Shown here: piece by piece, positions 52,046-61,226 of the stretch
Layout of the letters: each line of letters begins with the position of its first letter
Position numbering within the stretch: the stretch's first letter is position 1
Source of the DNA: Achromobacter denitrificans NBRC 15125
GTDB taxonomy: Bacteria > Pseudomonadota > Gammaproteobacteria > Burkholderiales > Burkholderiaceae_B
DNA length: 64,000 nt
NCBI RefSeq assembly: GCF_001571365.1
Contig: NZ_BCTQ01000002.1
Span: 124,001-188,000 of the forward strand
Reading direction: 5' to 3'
The notes under the pieces: model-generated
The model's database searches: none
What the model saw: the letters and a program-made list of their open reading frames with translations, nothing else
Told to the model about the DNA's origin: nothing
Position numbers and translations under genes: made by a program

Positions 52046-53026
52046 TCAGCCGTGCAGGGAAATCCCCGTTTCCTGGATGACCCGGTCCCACACCGCCACT
52101 TCGTCCTCGATGCGCCGGGTCGCGTAGGCCGCGTTTTCCGTCACGATCTCGATGCCCAGGCCGCCGAAGCGCTCCTGCACGTCCGCCCTGCCCAGCACGG
52201 CGTTAAGGTCGGCGTTCAATTGATCGACCACGGCGCGCGGCGTGCCCGCGGGCGCGGCGATGCCGAAGATCGACACCACATCATTGCTCATGTTCACGCC
52301 GGACTCGCGCAGCGTCGGCACGCCGGGCAAGGCCGCCACGCGGTCGGGGCCGGCAACGCCGATCACCTTGATGCGCCCCGTCTGCAGATTGGAGATGGCG
52401 GTGGAGGTGTTCACGAACATCGCCTGTATGCGATCACCGATCAGGTCCGCCATGCCGGGGGTGGACCCCTTGTACGGCACGGGCTCGATCTCGATGCCCG
52501 TGGCGCGCTTGAACATCTCGCCGGCGATGTGTTCCAGCGAGCCGTTGCCCGTGGTGGCGTACGAGAAGGCGCCCGGCCTGGCCTTGGCGGCTTGCACGAA
52601 CGACGGCACGTCATTGACTTGCAGGCTGGCGGGCACGATCAACACGTTGGGCAGGTAGCCGACGATGGCGACGTGCTCGAAGCTCTTGAGCACGTCGTAC
52701 CCCATGGTGCTGCCCATCAGGCGGGCGTTGATCGCGTACGAGGTCAGTGCCGTCATCAGCAGCGCGTTGCCGTTGGGAGCCGCCTTGGCGACGTACTGCG
52801 CGCCGATGTTGCCCGAGAAGCCCGGCTTGTTGTCCACCACGACGGCGTGGCCGCGCCTTTCCGCCAGGTGCTGCGCGATCATGCGCGCCATGGCGTCCAG
52901 CGAACCGCCCGGCGGGTACGCCACGATAATGCTCATGTCCCGGGATTGGGCGCGGACCAGGCCGGCATGGGCCGCCAGGGACGCGGCGGCGCCGATCAGC
53001 AATTGGCGGCGAGTGATGGCAGGCAT
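52046..53026 (-). CDS. Bug/TctC-family receptor with twin-arginine-like signal
   Basis: A 326-residue secreted receptor. The signal (MPAITRRQLLIGAAASLAAH, then AGLVRAQ) has a TRRQLLIG twin-arginine motif, so export may be by Tat rather than Sec. Core motifs are IIVAYPPGGSLDA, VVVDNKPGFSG and PVPYKGSTPG. It is the last gene of the RraA-like/PrpD-like/TctC operon, 16 bp after the PrpD-like gene. The ligand is probably a di- or tricarboxylate handled by those enzymes. Confidence 0.9.
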   Translation of the reverse strand: MPAITRRQLLIGAAASLAAHAGLVRAQSRDMSIIVAYPPGGSLDAMARMIAQHLAERRGHAVVVDNKPGFSGNIGAQYVAKAAPNGNALLMTALTSYAINARLMGSTMGYDVLKSFEHVAIVGYLPNVLIVPASLQVNDVPSFVQAAKARPGAFSYATTGNGSLEHIAGEMFKRATGIEIEPVPYKGSTPGMADLIGDRIQAMFVNTSTAISNLQTGRIKVIGVAGPDRVAALPGVPTLRESGVNMSNDVVSIFGIAAPAGTPRAVVDQLNADLNAVLGRADVQERFGGLGIEIVTENAAYATRRIEDEVAVWDRVIQETGISLHG

Positions 53027-53042
53027 ATCTAGCTTCCTTGGA

Positions 53043-54437
53043 TCAGATTGTCGAATCTTTCTGGCCGTCCGCGGACAACGCAGCGGCCAGTTCACGCGCG
53101 GAACCGGGTTGCGGCGCGCACAGCAGCCGCCACAGGCGCGCGGCCCGTTCGGCCGGGACCGCCGCCGTGGCGTGGCGCATGAATTTCGCCTCGTGCCCGG
53201 CCGGCGGCAGCGGCAGGCTGGGATGGCCCAGCGGCTTGGCCTGCGTCTGGCGGAACACCTCCACCCCGTTGCGCAGCACCGCGAGCGAGGCGTAGTCACC
53301 GTTGCCAGCGGGAAAGTCTTCCCCCACCGACAGGCGGACCTTGTCGGCCCAGTCCCGCGCTTGCGGATGCGCCAGCGCCTCGTCCGTGAAATCGCCCACA
53401 TCCTGCGTGCCCCGGCAGGCCGCGACCGCGACGCAATACTCCACATGGAACTTTGCCGCCAGGCCCGAGACGGGCCAGCCCTTGGTGCGCGCCGCGTCCA
53501 GCCGCCGGCTGATGCCGCAGCGCAGTTCCAGATCGCCGCCGGGCTCCATCCAGCCCGCCTCGCGCGCCCGCAGCACCATATCGACGAGCGCGTGCATCAG
53601 GGAGCAGGTCGGGTACTGCTTGTAGACGATGCCGGGGCTCGCGATCTCGTAGGAGTCGCCCAGCGCTTGCAGCGCGCGGCCGGGGTCCTGGCTGCCGTCG
53701 TCGCAGAATAGCTGCAGGAATCCTTCGCGTCCTTCCAGCGCCGCCGGGCTGGCCGTCATGCCGCCTGCCGCCAATTGCGCGGCCAGCACGCCGTTGCGGG
53801 CGGCCAGCCCCGCATGCAGGGCCTTGGTCATGGTGCCGAAGTTCACTCTAAGCCCACCCGCCATGGAGCTGGCGATGCCCAGGGCGTGCCGGGCGCGTTC
53901 CACATCCAGCCGCAGCAGCGAGGCGCAGGCCGCCGCCGCGCCCACCGTCCCCAGCGTGCACGTCGTGTGCCAGCCCAGCTGCGAATGCCGGTCGTTCACG
54001 CTGCGCCCCAGCCGCCCCGCGACCTCGACCCCGGCTACGTAGGCCGTCAGCAAAGCCTCGCCATCAGAATCCAGCTTTTCCCCCAGCGCCAGAATCGCCG
54101 GAACAATGGGCGCGGACGGGTGGCCGCGCATGGATTCGTGCGTATCGTCCAGCGCGTGCGCATGCGCCGCGCAACCGTTGATCAGCGCTGCATCGCCGGC
54201 GGACGCCCGCTGCGCGCGCGCCCATAGCGTGCAGTCGCCGCGCGCCTGGCCCAGGGTCCCCGCCGCGGCGCCGGTCACCTCGTCCACCGAGCCGGCCAGG
54301 CCGCCGCCCAGACAGTCGGCGATGGCGCGCCGCGCCTCTGCCCGCACCGCGGCCGGGACCTCCGGCCCGCGCAGGTTCGCCACGAACGCCGCGAAGGCCT
54401 GCGTCAGTCCTGCCGCCGGCGCGGCCGGCGCGCTCAT
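53043..54437 (-). CDS. MmgE/PrpD-family protein
   Basis: A 464-residue MmgE/PrpD-type protein, the fold of cofactor-free 2-methylcitrate dehydratase, cis-aconitate decarboxylase and immune-responsive gene 1. Visible blocks are DCLGGGLAGS, HAHALDDTHESMRGHPSAPI and GWHTTCTLGTVGAAAA. It dehydrates or decarboxylates a citrate-like acid. The ATG overlaps the RraA-like stop (ATGA), so the two are coupled. With an RraA-like aldolase, a branched citramalate- or itaconate-like substrate is plausible but unproven. Confidence 0.85.
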   Translation of the reverse strand: MSAPAAPAAGLTQAFAAFVANLRGPEVPAAVRAEARRAIADCLGGGLAGSVDEVTGAAAGTLGQARGDCTLWARAQRASAGDAALINGCAAHAHALDDTHESMRGHPSAPIVPAILALGEKLDSDGEALLTAYVAGVEVAGRLGRSVNDRHSQLGWHTTCTLGTVGAAAACASLLRLDVERARHALGIASSMAGGLRVNFGTMTKALHAGLAARNGVLAAQLAAGGMTASPAALEGREGFLQLFCDDGSQDPGRALQALGDSYEIASPGIVYKQYPTCSLMHALVDMVLRAREAGWMEPGGDLELRCGISRRLDAARTKGWPVSGLAAKFHVEYCVAVAACRGTQDVGDFTDEALAHPQARDWADKVRLSVGEDFPAGNGDYASLAVLRNGVEVFRQTQAKPLGHPSLPLPPAGHEAKFMRHATAAVPAERAARLWRLLCAPQPGSARELAAALSADGQKDSTI

Positions 54438-55129
54438 TGCCGGCCTCCATCGAGCCAGCCGGCGACATGCTCGTCCATTTCGTCGAGGAAGTGTTCGATG
54501 CCATGCCCGCCCCCGCCTGCCCGCAGCGCCCGGGCCACGGCCTCCACGCTGCCGCGCGGCACGACGGCCACGCCCTCGGCGCTGGCGCACACCACGTCCC
54601 CCGGCTGCACGATCACCCCGGCGCACGCCACCGGCACATTCACCTCGGCCGGCCCAAACTTGGGCCCCGAGTGCGGCGACACGGCCAGCCCATACACCGG
54701 CAAGCCCGCCGCCTGCGCCTCCGCCACGTCGCGCCACGCGCCGTGCACCACCAGCCCGGCCATGCCGCGCTGCTCGCAGGCGTACTTCAGCAATTCGAAG
54801 CCGCCCATGCACCACTGCGTGAAGCCCTGCCCGTCCACCACCAGCACGTCTCCCGCTTCCACCCGGCGGATGGCCGCCATCACGCCCAGGTTGTCGCCCG
54901 GCGGGCACTTGACCGTGAACGCCGGCCCGCAAAGCGGAACGGCAGGCGCCACCAGCGAACGCAGGGGCGGCTGGCAGGTATACATGCGGCCCACCAGGTC
55001 GCTCACCCGCGTCACGTCGGCTTGCGCCAGCACCGCCACATCGGACGGCGCCGGCCGGTCGACGAGCGGATTGACGACGAACGGCGGCAGCGGCTTTTTC
55101 CAGCGGCGGTCGGTGTGGAAAGAGGACAT
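54434..55129 (-). CDS. RraA-like aldolase/decarboxylase family protein
   Basis: A 231-residue RraA-fold protein. The conserved active-site segment GAWRD (in VVHGAWRDVAEAQ) matches the GxxRD motif of 4-hydroxy-4-methyl-2-oxoglutarate aldolase, and PGDNLGVM precedes it. RraA proper, an RNase E inhibitor, lacks catalytic use of this motif; here the catabolic setting favours an aldolase or oxaloacetate-decarboxylase-like enzyme. It heads a three-gene operon with the PrpD-like and TctC genes, 101 bp downstream of a LysR gene on the same strand. Confidence 0.8.
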   Translation of the reverse strand: MSSFHTDRRWKKPLPPFVVNPLVDRPAPSDVAVLAQADVTRVSDLVGRMYTCQPPLRSLVAPAVPLCGPAFTVKCPPGDNLGVMAAIRRVEAGDVLVVDGQGFTQWCMGGFELLKYACEQRGMAGLVVHGAWRDVAEAQAAGLPVYGLAVSPHSGPKFGPAEVNVPVACAGVIVQPGDVVCASAEGVAVVPRGSVEAVARALRAGGGGHGIEHFLDEMDEHVAGWLDGGRQ

Positions 55130-55217
55130 CGGCTTCGGCTCCTGAACAGTTTTCCTGCAATTCAGTCCGAATTGTCCCGGCTCGATCCCTGTATAGAAAG
55201 CGATGCTTTGTGATCAG

Positions 55218-55234
55218 TTAGATAGAAAATCTAA
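55218..55234. promoter_or_regulatory. LysR-type operator TTAGA-N7-TCTAA upstream of the RraA-like operon
   Basis: A perfect 17-bp dyad with T-N11-A core, 89 bp before the RraA-like ATG and overlapping the stop codon of the upstream LysR gene. It is well placed for activation of the RraA-like/PrpD-like/TctC operon. Confidence 0.6.
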
Positions 55235-56121
55235 TCACCGGCAATCCGGGCCAGGAGCCAGCCGCGAAACGCCGACACCGCCCGCGCGTCCTGCTTGGCT
55301 TCGGGGCAGACCAGGTAATAGCCGCGGGAACTCGGCAGGGCCTGCGTAGACAATTGCACCAGGCTGCCCCGGGCCAGGTCGTCGGCCACCAGGAAACGCG
55401 GCAGCAGCGCCGCGCCCAGGTGCGCCTGGGTCGCCTCCAGAATCATCAGGAAACTGTCGAAGCGCGGCCCCTGGAACGCATTCGCCGGCTCTATCCCCAC
55501 GTGCGCGAACCAATCCCGCCACGCCGAAGGCCGAGTGAACTGCTGCAGCAGGACAGCCCCCGCCAGACCCGCCGGTTCATGCAGCCCCAGCTGCGCCTGG
55601 TACTGCGCGCTGCACACCGGCAGCATGTCCTCGTCCATCAGGTGCGCGCATACCGCTCCCGACCACGACGCCTCCCCATAGTGGATGGCCGCGTCGAACG
55701 GCTCCACCGAAAAATCGAAAGGCGCATTGCGCGACACCAGGTTCAGGTTCACGTCCGCATGCGCTTCGAAGAATGTTTCCAGCCTGGGCACCAGCCACTT
55801 CACCGCGAAGGCCGGCACCACCGCCAGGTTCAGGATTTCCTTGTCGCCGCTGGCCATGGCCTGGTGGGTGGCCTCTCCCAGCGCCAGCAGGATCCGGCGC
55901 ACCTCCGCCAGATAACGTTCGCCCGCGCTGGTCAGCAACACCCGCTGCCGCACCCGAGCAAACAGCGCCACGCCCAGCTGCGCTTCCAGTTGCCGGACCT
56001 GCTGGCTCACCGCGCCTTGCGTCAAATGCAGTTCTTGCGCCGCGCGCCGGAAATTCAGATGGCGCGCCGCGGACTCGAAGGCGGTCAGGGTGGCGGTGGA
56101 AGGCAGGCGGTTGCGGTTCAT
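55231..56121 (-). CDS. LysR-family regulator (GcvA-like)
   Basis: A 296-residue LTTR of the GcvA type: STATLTAFESAARHLNFRRA, then LTQGAVSQQVRQLE in the helix-turn-helix, and an effector domain with VPAFAVKWLVPRLETF. It lies directly upstream of the RraA-like operon on the same strand, with a perfect LTTR dyad overlapping its own stop, so it likely controls that operon. Confidence 0.9.
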   Translation of the reverse strand: MNRNRLPSTATLTAFESAARHLNFRRAAQELHLTQGAVSQQVRQLEAQLGVALFARVRQRVLLTSAGERYLAEVRRILLALGEATHQAMASGDKEILNLAVVPAFAVKWLVPRLETFFEAHADVNLNLVSRNAPFDFSVEPFDAAIHYGEASWSGAVCAHLMDEDMLPVCSAQYQAQLGLHEPAGLAGAVLLQQFTRPSAWRDWFAHVGIEPANAFQGPRFDSFLMILEATQAHLGAALLPRFLVADDLARGSLVQLSTQALPSSRGYYLVCPEAKQDARAVSAFRGWLLARIAGD

Positions 56122-56197
56122 CGCGAAGGCGGGTGCGGGGGATGATAGTGCCGGTCGGGCGAGGATAACCGATCAGGGACTGGCCGCGAGGGACGGA

Positions 56198-57802
56198 CTA
56201 ATGCCCGCTTTCGGATGCGTAGTGGTCCGCGTAGGCGCGGCGGAGAACGGCCTTCTGGATCTTCCCCGTCGCCGTCTTGGGCATGGCGTCGACCACGATG
56301 AACGACTTGGGACATTTGAAGGGGCTCAGGCGCTCGCGCAGCTGCTGCATCAGCGCGGCCTCGTCGAGACGCTTGCCCGGGCGCAGCAGCACGATCGCCG
56401 TCACGGCCTCGGTCCAGCGCTCATGGGGCAGGCCAACCACGACCACTTCCGCGATATCCGGATCGCTCGCATACAAAGCCTTCTCCACTTCGATGGAAGC
56501 GATGTTCTCGCCCCCGCTCTTGATGACGTCCTTGAAGCGGTCCTTGAACCAGAGCACGCCATCCGCATCGAAGTAGCCGGCATCGCCCGAATGGAACCAG
56601 CCATGCCGGAAAACGGTATCGGTGGCGTCCTGGTCATGCAGATAGCCGCTCAGCGCCTGGGGACTCCGGTAGACGATTTCGCCGGCCTCGCCCTGCGGCA
56701 GGAGCCTTCCCGCTTCGTCGATGATGCCGACCTGGACATTGATGCCCGGCGTTCCCACCGCGCCGGGATGGCTGAGCTGGTGCTCGGGCCGGAAGAAGGT
56801 GGCCACGGGACTCATTTCCGTCTGGCCAAACATGAGCGAGAAGCCGCAGCCGAACGTGTCGATGGCGGCGCGCAGCTCATGGTCCGGCATCGGCGCCATG
56901 GCATAGACGGCCAGTCGCAGGCTGCCGACATCGCGCGCGCGGGCCTGCTGGGCCTCCACCAGCGCGCGGTACATCATGGGAAGGGCAAACAATACCGTCA
57001 GCCGCTCCCGCACAACCAGATCCAGCAACGATTGCGCCTCGAAACCCTGCATGATCACGATGCACGCCCCCACCGCAACGGCCGGCGTGCAGATGGCGTT
57101 CAACTGCGCGGTGTGGAACATGGGCATCAAGGCCAGCACCCGGTCGCGGCGGCTCAGCTCGGTGTCGATGGCCGTGCCCAACGATTCCAGATAAATCGCC
57201 AGATGGCTGCCGACCACTCCCTTTGGCGCGGAGGTGGTGCCGCTGGTATACAGATAGGACAACGACGCGCGATCGGGAACGGCGGCCGATGGGACGTCCG
57301 ACACCTGGCCAGCCGATAGCTGCGCGAAGGAGATGCGCGCCAGCGGTTGGGGCAGATCGGCTTGCGCGTCCTCGCCCTCATCGATCACGAACACGTCGCG
57401 CAACGCCTGACCGGGCGTCAAGCCCGTAAGGAACTGCTCCAGCATTCGCGCGGTGACGACCGCGCCGCGCACGCCGGCATGCTGCAATACATAGGCCAAC
57501 TCGCCGTGTCGCCACAACAGGTTGATAGGCACGCACACGACGCCGATCTTGGCGCACGCGAAATAGGTCGCCAGAAACTCGGCGCTGTTTCCCGACATGA
57601 GCGCCAGCGCATCGCCCACCTTGTAGCCGCGGGCAAGCAAGCCATGCGCAAGCTGGTTGCTCCATGCCTCCAACAAGGCATAGCTGTAGCGGCGCTCGCC
57701 GTCGATCACCGCGTCGCTCCCAGGCGCCCTGGCCGCGCTGCGCGTGAGCAGGTCCCCTACGTTGATGCGCCTTACAAAATCCCCGTCCGCGTGTTGTGTC
57801 AT
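56198..57802 (-). CDS. Acyl-CoA synthetase (AMP-forming)
   Basis: A 534-residue ANL-superfamily ligase with the P-loop YTSGTTSAPKGVVGS, MFGQTEMSPV, WFHSGDAGY and the C-terminal catalytic lysine in MPKTATGKIQK. It activates a carboxylic acid to its CoA thioester with ATP. I start at MTQHADG (57802). It follows the acyl-CoA dehydrogenase by 55 bp, so the pair activates and oxidises a branched or isoprenoid-type acid that the divergent carboxylase then extends. Confidence 0.9.
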   Translation of the reverse strand: MTQHADGDFVRRINVGDLLTRSAARAPGSDAVIDGERRYSYALLEAWSNQLAHGLLARGYKVGDALALMSGNSAEFLATYFACAKIGVVCVPINLLWRHGELAYVLQHAGVRGAVVTARMLEQFLTGLTPGQALRDVFVIDEGEDAQADLPQPLARISFAQLSAGQVSDVPSAAVPDRASLSYLYTSGTTSAPKGVVGSHLAIYLESLGTAIDTELSRRDRVLALMPMFHTAQLNAICTPAVAVGACIVIMQGFEAQSLLDLVVRERLTVLFALPMMYRALVEAQQARARDVGSLRLAVYAMAPMPDHELRAAIDTFGCGFSLMFGQTEMSPVATFFRPEHQLSHPGAVGTPGINVQVGIIDEAGRLLPQGEAGEIVYRSPQALSGYLHDQDATDTVFRHGWFHSGDAGYFDADGVLWFKDRFKDVIKSGGENIASIEVEKALYASDPDIAEVVVVGLPHERWTEAVTAIVLLRPGKRLDEAALMQQLRERLSPFKCPKSFIVVDAMPKTATGKIQKAVLRRAYADHYASESGH

Positions 57803-57857
57803 GCCCGCCTCCCTTTCCGTGGGAATATCCGTTCCAGGACTCAGTTCCGGGGCCTGG

Positions 57858-59069
57858 TCACCCTTTGAGCAGTTCGCCGCTGATAATGAGCTTGCGCACT
57901 TCGGTCGTGCCCGCACCTATTTCCAGCAGCTTGATGGCGCGGTAGAGACGGTTGATTTCCGACTCCCAGATGTAGCCTGTGCCTCCGTGCACCTGAACCG
58001 CCTCGTCCAGTACGCCATGCATGCCGTTGGCCGCGAACATCACCGCGGCGGCGGTCAGCTTGTGGATTTCGCCGCGCCCGGCATCCCCATTTTCCAGCGC
58101 GCTGGCCGCGCGCAAGGTCTGATAAGTGAACACCCGCATGGCCTCCACTTGGGTATACATAGTGGCGATCTTGTCCTGCACCATCTGAAAACTGGCTATC
58201 GGCTTGCCGAATTGCTGGCGCGCCCGCGCGTAGTCGATGCTCAGTTCAAGCGCCCGCTCGGCAATGCCCAGGCACAGCGGAGCGATCATCGCCCGCTCGA
58301 AGTCCAGACCGCTCATGACCACCTTGACCCCCGCATTCTCCTGGCCCATCAGATTCGCCACGGGCACACGGCAACCGTCGAACACGAGCTCGCCGGTCTG
58401 GCTTCCGCGAAACCCCATCTTCACGAGCTTTTGCGCGACGCGGAAGCCTGGCATGCCCGTCTCCACAAGAAACGCGGAGATGCCCTGCGCCCCAAGATCG
58501 CGATCGGTCTTGGCATAGACCAGCAAGACATCCGCCACGGGGCCATTGGTGATGAAGATCTTTGTCCCGTCCAGCACATAGTGGTCGCCCACCCGACGCG
58601 CGGTGGTGCGCATGGAGCCCAACGCGTCCGACCCCGCGCCCGGTTCCGTCAAGCCCAATGCGCCCACCAGCTTCCCGCTCGACAAGCCGGGCACGAACCG
58701 TGCTTTCTGCTCATCGTTCGCGTTGCGCAGAATGTTATGCAGGCACAGGTTTTCGTGCGCAACCCATGCCAGCGCCAAGGCATGATTCCAACGGGCGAAG
58801 GCCTGGAGCACCAGGCCGCTGGTGAAGAGGTTCAGGCCCGTCCCCCCCAGCGCCTCCGGCGCCGTTATGCCGAAATAGCCGTTGGCGCCGATCCGCTCGA
58901 AGATGCCGGCCGGCCACCATTCTTCGTCATCCATCCGTTGCGCCAGGGGATAAAGCTCGACGCGCGCGAAGCGATCCGCCTGCGCGAGCACCTCCATTTC
59001 ATCGTCCGACAGACCGGCGAATAGCTGAGGCGTGGAACGTTGCTCGATATGCAAGCCACTTTCGGACAT
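57858..59069 (-). CDS. Acyl-CoA dehydrogenase (isovaleryl-CoA dehydrogenase-like)
   Basis: A 403-residue FAD enzyme with LTEPGAGSDALG, the FITNGPVADVLLVYAK block, QQFGKPIASFQMVQ and the C-terminal HGGTGYI and IGAGTTEVRKLI. Isovaleryl- and citronellyl-CoA dehydrogenases look alike; together with the carboxylase genes, a 3-methyl-branched acyl-CoA is the likely substrate. I start at MSESGLH (59069) with GGAG about 7 nt upstream. Divergent from the biotin carboxylase gene across 169 bp carrying two identical operators. Confidence 0.9.
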   Translation of the reverse strand: MSESGLHIEQRSTPQLFAGLSDDEMEVLAQADRFARVELYPLAQRMDDEEWWPAGIFERIGANGYFGITAPEALGGTGLNLFTSGLVLQAFARWNHALALAWVAHENLCLHNILRNANDEQKARFVPGLSSGKLVGALGLTEPGAGSDALGSMRTTARRVGDHYVLDGTKIFITNGPVADVLLVYAKTDRDLGAQGISAFLVETGMPGFRVAQKLVKMGFRGSQTGELVFDGCRVPVANLMGQENAGVKVVMSGLDFERAMIAPLCLGIAERALELSIDYARARQQFGKPIASFQMVQDKIATMYTQVEAMRVFTYQTLRAASALENGDAGRGEIHKLTAAAVMFAANGMHGVLDEAVQVHGGTGYIWESEINRLYRAIKLLEIGAGTTEVRKLIISGELLKG

Positions 59070-59119
59070 GGTCACTCCACCTTTAGGCAACACGACCTAG
59101 ATTGACCGTACCTACAATT

Positions 59120-59132
59120 TGAGTGACGCTCA
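59120..59132. promoter_or_regulatory. TetR-type operator, copy 1 (TGAGTGACGCTCA)
   Basis: Imperfect palindrome, identical in 13 bases to the copy at 59189. It lies 51 bp before the acyl-CoA dehydrogenase start. The TetR gene at the end of the carboxylase operon is the natural candidate to bind it. Confidence 0.65.
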
Positions 59133-59188
59133 TATTATCTTCACGCCAGGATTTTTCCACGTAGGGAAAACACTGGCTTAAAGAAAAG

Positions 59189-59201
59189 TGAGTGACGCTC
59201 A
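59189..59201. promoter_or_regulatory. TetR-type operator, copy 2 (TGAGTGACGCTCA)
   Basis: Second identical 13-bp palindrome, 69 bp from the first and 38 bp before the biotin carboxylase GTG. Two copies, one next to each divergent gene, suggest that both directions are repressed by one regulator. Confidence 0.65.
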
Positions 59202-59238
59202 ATAATCTGCATGATCGTCAACATGAACTGGAGCGCAG

Positions 59239-60723
59239 GTGCAAACCAACTGGCCTTTCCAATCGGTGCTGATCGCGAATCGAGGCGAGATCGCTGCACG
59301 CATCGTGCGCACGGTGCAACGCCTTGGCCTGCGGGCCGTTGTGGTGCATCACGCCGTCGATGCGGACACTCCCGCGGTGCGCCTGGCGGACACCGCCATC
59401 GAGATCACCGGAGCGACTCCGGTGGCGGCCTACCTCGACGGCACGCAGATACTGGAGGCGGCGCGCCGCACCGGATCTGGCGCCATCCATCCGGGCTACG
59501 GCTTTCTCTCGGAAAATCCGTCGTTCGCGCGCCAGTGCCGACAGGCGGGCCTGGTGTTCGTGGGCCCCTCCGCCGAGGCGATCGAACTGATGGGGGACAA
59601 GGTGCGCGCCCGCGCATTCGTCGCCCAGGGCGGCTTTCCCGTCGCGCCTTCCGCGATCGAGGACGACGATCCTGACAGCTTTGTCGAACGCGCGGCGGCC
59701 GTCGGCTTCCCGCTGCTCATCAAACCGGCCGCCGGCGGGGGAGGAAAAGGCATGCGCATCGTGCGCGAAGCGGCGGCGCTGCGCACCGAACTGGACCGCG
59801 CGCGCAGCGAGGGGCAACGTTACTTTGGCGATGGCCGCCTGTACGTCGAGCGCTTCATCGAAAACCCCCGGCATATCGAAGTCCAGGTGTTCGGCGACGA
59901 ATATGGCACTGTCGTCCATCTGTTCGAGCGCGAATGCTCGGTGCAGCGGCGCTTCCAGAAGATCGTGGAAGAGTCGCCGTCACCGGCTCTGTCGCCACAG
60001 GTGCGCGATGACATCTGCGCCACTGCCGCGGGCATCGCCCGGCGCGCGGGCTACTGCAACGCGGGGACGGTCGAGTTCATCTATGGCAATGGCGAGTTCT
60101 ACTTCCTGGAGATGAATACGCGGCTTCAGGTCGAGCATCCCGTCACGGAGGAGACACTGGGCATCGACCTGGTGGAACACCAGTTGCGCGTGGCGGCAGG
60201 CGAAAAGCTGGCCTTCTCGCAGGAAACGCTGCGGCCTCGCGGCCACGCATTCGAGTTCCGCATCTATGCCGAGGATCCGTCGCGCGGCTACCTCCCCACC
60301 ACCGGGCCGGTGCTGGCCCTGCGCGAGCCGCGCGCCGCGGGCATCCGGATCGATTCAGGCATCGCCGCCGGACAAGAGATCACCGCCGCCTTCGACCCCA
60401 TGCTGGCCAAGCTGATCGTCAGCGCCGCCACGCGTGGCGAAGCCATTGCGCTGGCCCGGAGCGCCCTGGACGACTATGCGCTGCTGGGATGCAAGACCAA
60501 CACAGGCTTCCTGCGGCGGCTGCTGTCCCACCCGGCCTTTTTGGCGGGCGAGATCCACACGGGTTTTCTGGATGCGCACCCCGAGGTCGCCGCGCAGCCG
60601 CCGCTATCCGACGAAACCCTGCACCGGCTGCTGGCCGCCGCGGCGCTGGCGACGCGCCCGGTGCGCGATGCCGCCGACGCCGTGCCGGCGTTGCATGCCG
60701 ACATGGGCGACTGGAGAAACTGA
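59239..60723 (+). CDS. Biotin carboxylase subunit of acyl-CoA carboxylase
   Basis: A 494-residue ATP-grasp biotin carboxylase: VLIANRGEIAARI at the start, ATP loop KPAAGGGGKGMRIV, EMNTRLQVEHPVTE in the active site and the FDPMLAKLIV tail. It carboxylates biotin for the transferase. Family alpha chains (methylcrotonyl- or geranyl-CoA carboxylase) normally continue into the biotin domain, about 660 residues in all; here translation ends at GDWRN and the biotin part is a separate ORF joined as TGATG. The GTG start at 59239 follows GGAG by 5 nt. Confidence 0.9.
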   Translation: MQTNWPFQSVLIANRGEIAARIVRTVQRLGLRAVVVHHAVDADTPAVRLADTAIEITGATPVAAYLDGTQILEAARRTGSGAIHPGYGFLSENPSFARQCRQAGLVFVGPSAEAIELMGDKVRARAFVAQGGFPVAPSAIEDDDPDSFVERAAAVGFPLLIKPAAGGGGKGMRIVREAAALRTELDRARSEGQRYFGDGRLYVERFIENPRHIEVQVFGDEYGTVVHLFERECSVQRRFQKIVEESPSPALSPQVRDDICATAAGIARRAGYCNAGTVEFIYGNGEFYFLEMNTRLQVEHPVTEETLGIDLVEHQLRVAAGEKLAFSQETLRPRGHAFEFRIYAEDPSRGYLPTTGPVLALREPRAAGIRIDSGIAAGQEITAAFDPMLAKLIVSAATRGEAIALARSALDDYALLGCKTNTGFLRRLLSHPAFLAGEIHTGFLDAHPEVAAQPPLSDETLHRLLAAAALATRPVRDAADAVPALHADMGDWRN

Positions 60724-61226
60724 TGTTGCACGCATTTCTTCTGGACGGCGAGGCACACGAACTCTGGCTCGGCCGCTCTCGCGAGGGCTATTGCCTGCAT
60801 GCCGGCGGCCGGCGAATTCCCGTGGAGCTACTGGAGCGCGGCGGACACACTCACGAACTGATCATCGATGGCGACAGTTACCACGTCCTCATCGCAAGGC
60901 GGGGCGATGAAGTGCATGTGCACCTGAATGGAGAAAGCCACCTCCTGCGCTACGTCGATAACCTCCAACGTTTTTCCGGCGATCCCACGGACGAGGGAGA
61001 CGCCGTGACGCGGGCCCCCATGCCGGGGTCGATCATCGCCGTTTCCGTGGAAGTCGGCCAGCGGGTGCGCCGGGGCGACGCGCTGATGGTGATAGAGAGC
61101 ATGAAGATGGAAACCACCATCAATGCCGCCTGCGATGGCGCAGTGCAGTGCCTGCACGTCGACGTCGGACAGCTCATCGACAAAGACGCCTTGCTTATCA
61201 CGCTGGACAGGAGCGCCTCGGAATGA
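60723..61226 (+). CDS. Biotin carboxyl carrier subunit
   Basis: A 167-residue protein made of a beta-rich N-terminal part (1-90), similar to the BT domain of carboxylase alpha chains, and a biotinyl domain with the biotin lysine Lys128 in VIESMKMETT. Its ATG overlaps the biotin carboxylase stop (TGATG), and its stop overlaps the carboxyltransferase ATG (ATGA). It looks like the C-terminal third of a fused alpha subunit made as its own chain. Confidence 0.9.
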   Translation: MLHAFLLDGEAHELWLGRSREGYCLHAGGRRIPVELLERGGHTHELIIDGDSYHVLIARRGDEVHVHLNGESHLLRYVDNLQRFSGDPTDEGDAVTRAPMPGSIIAVSVEVGQRVRRGDALMVIESMKMETTINAACDGAVQCLHVDVGQLIDKDALLITLDRSASE

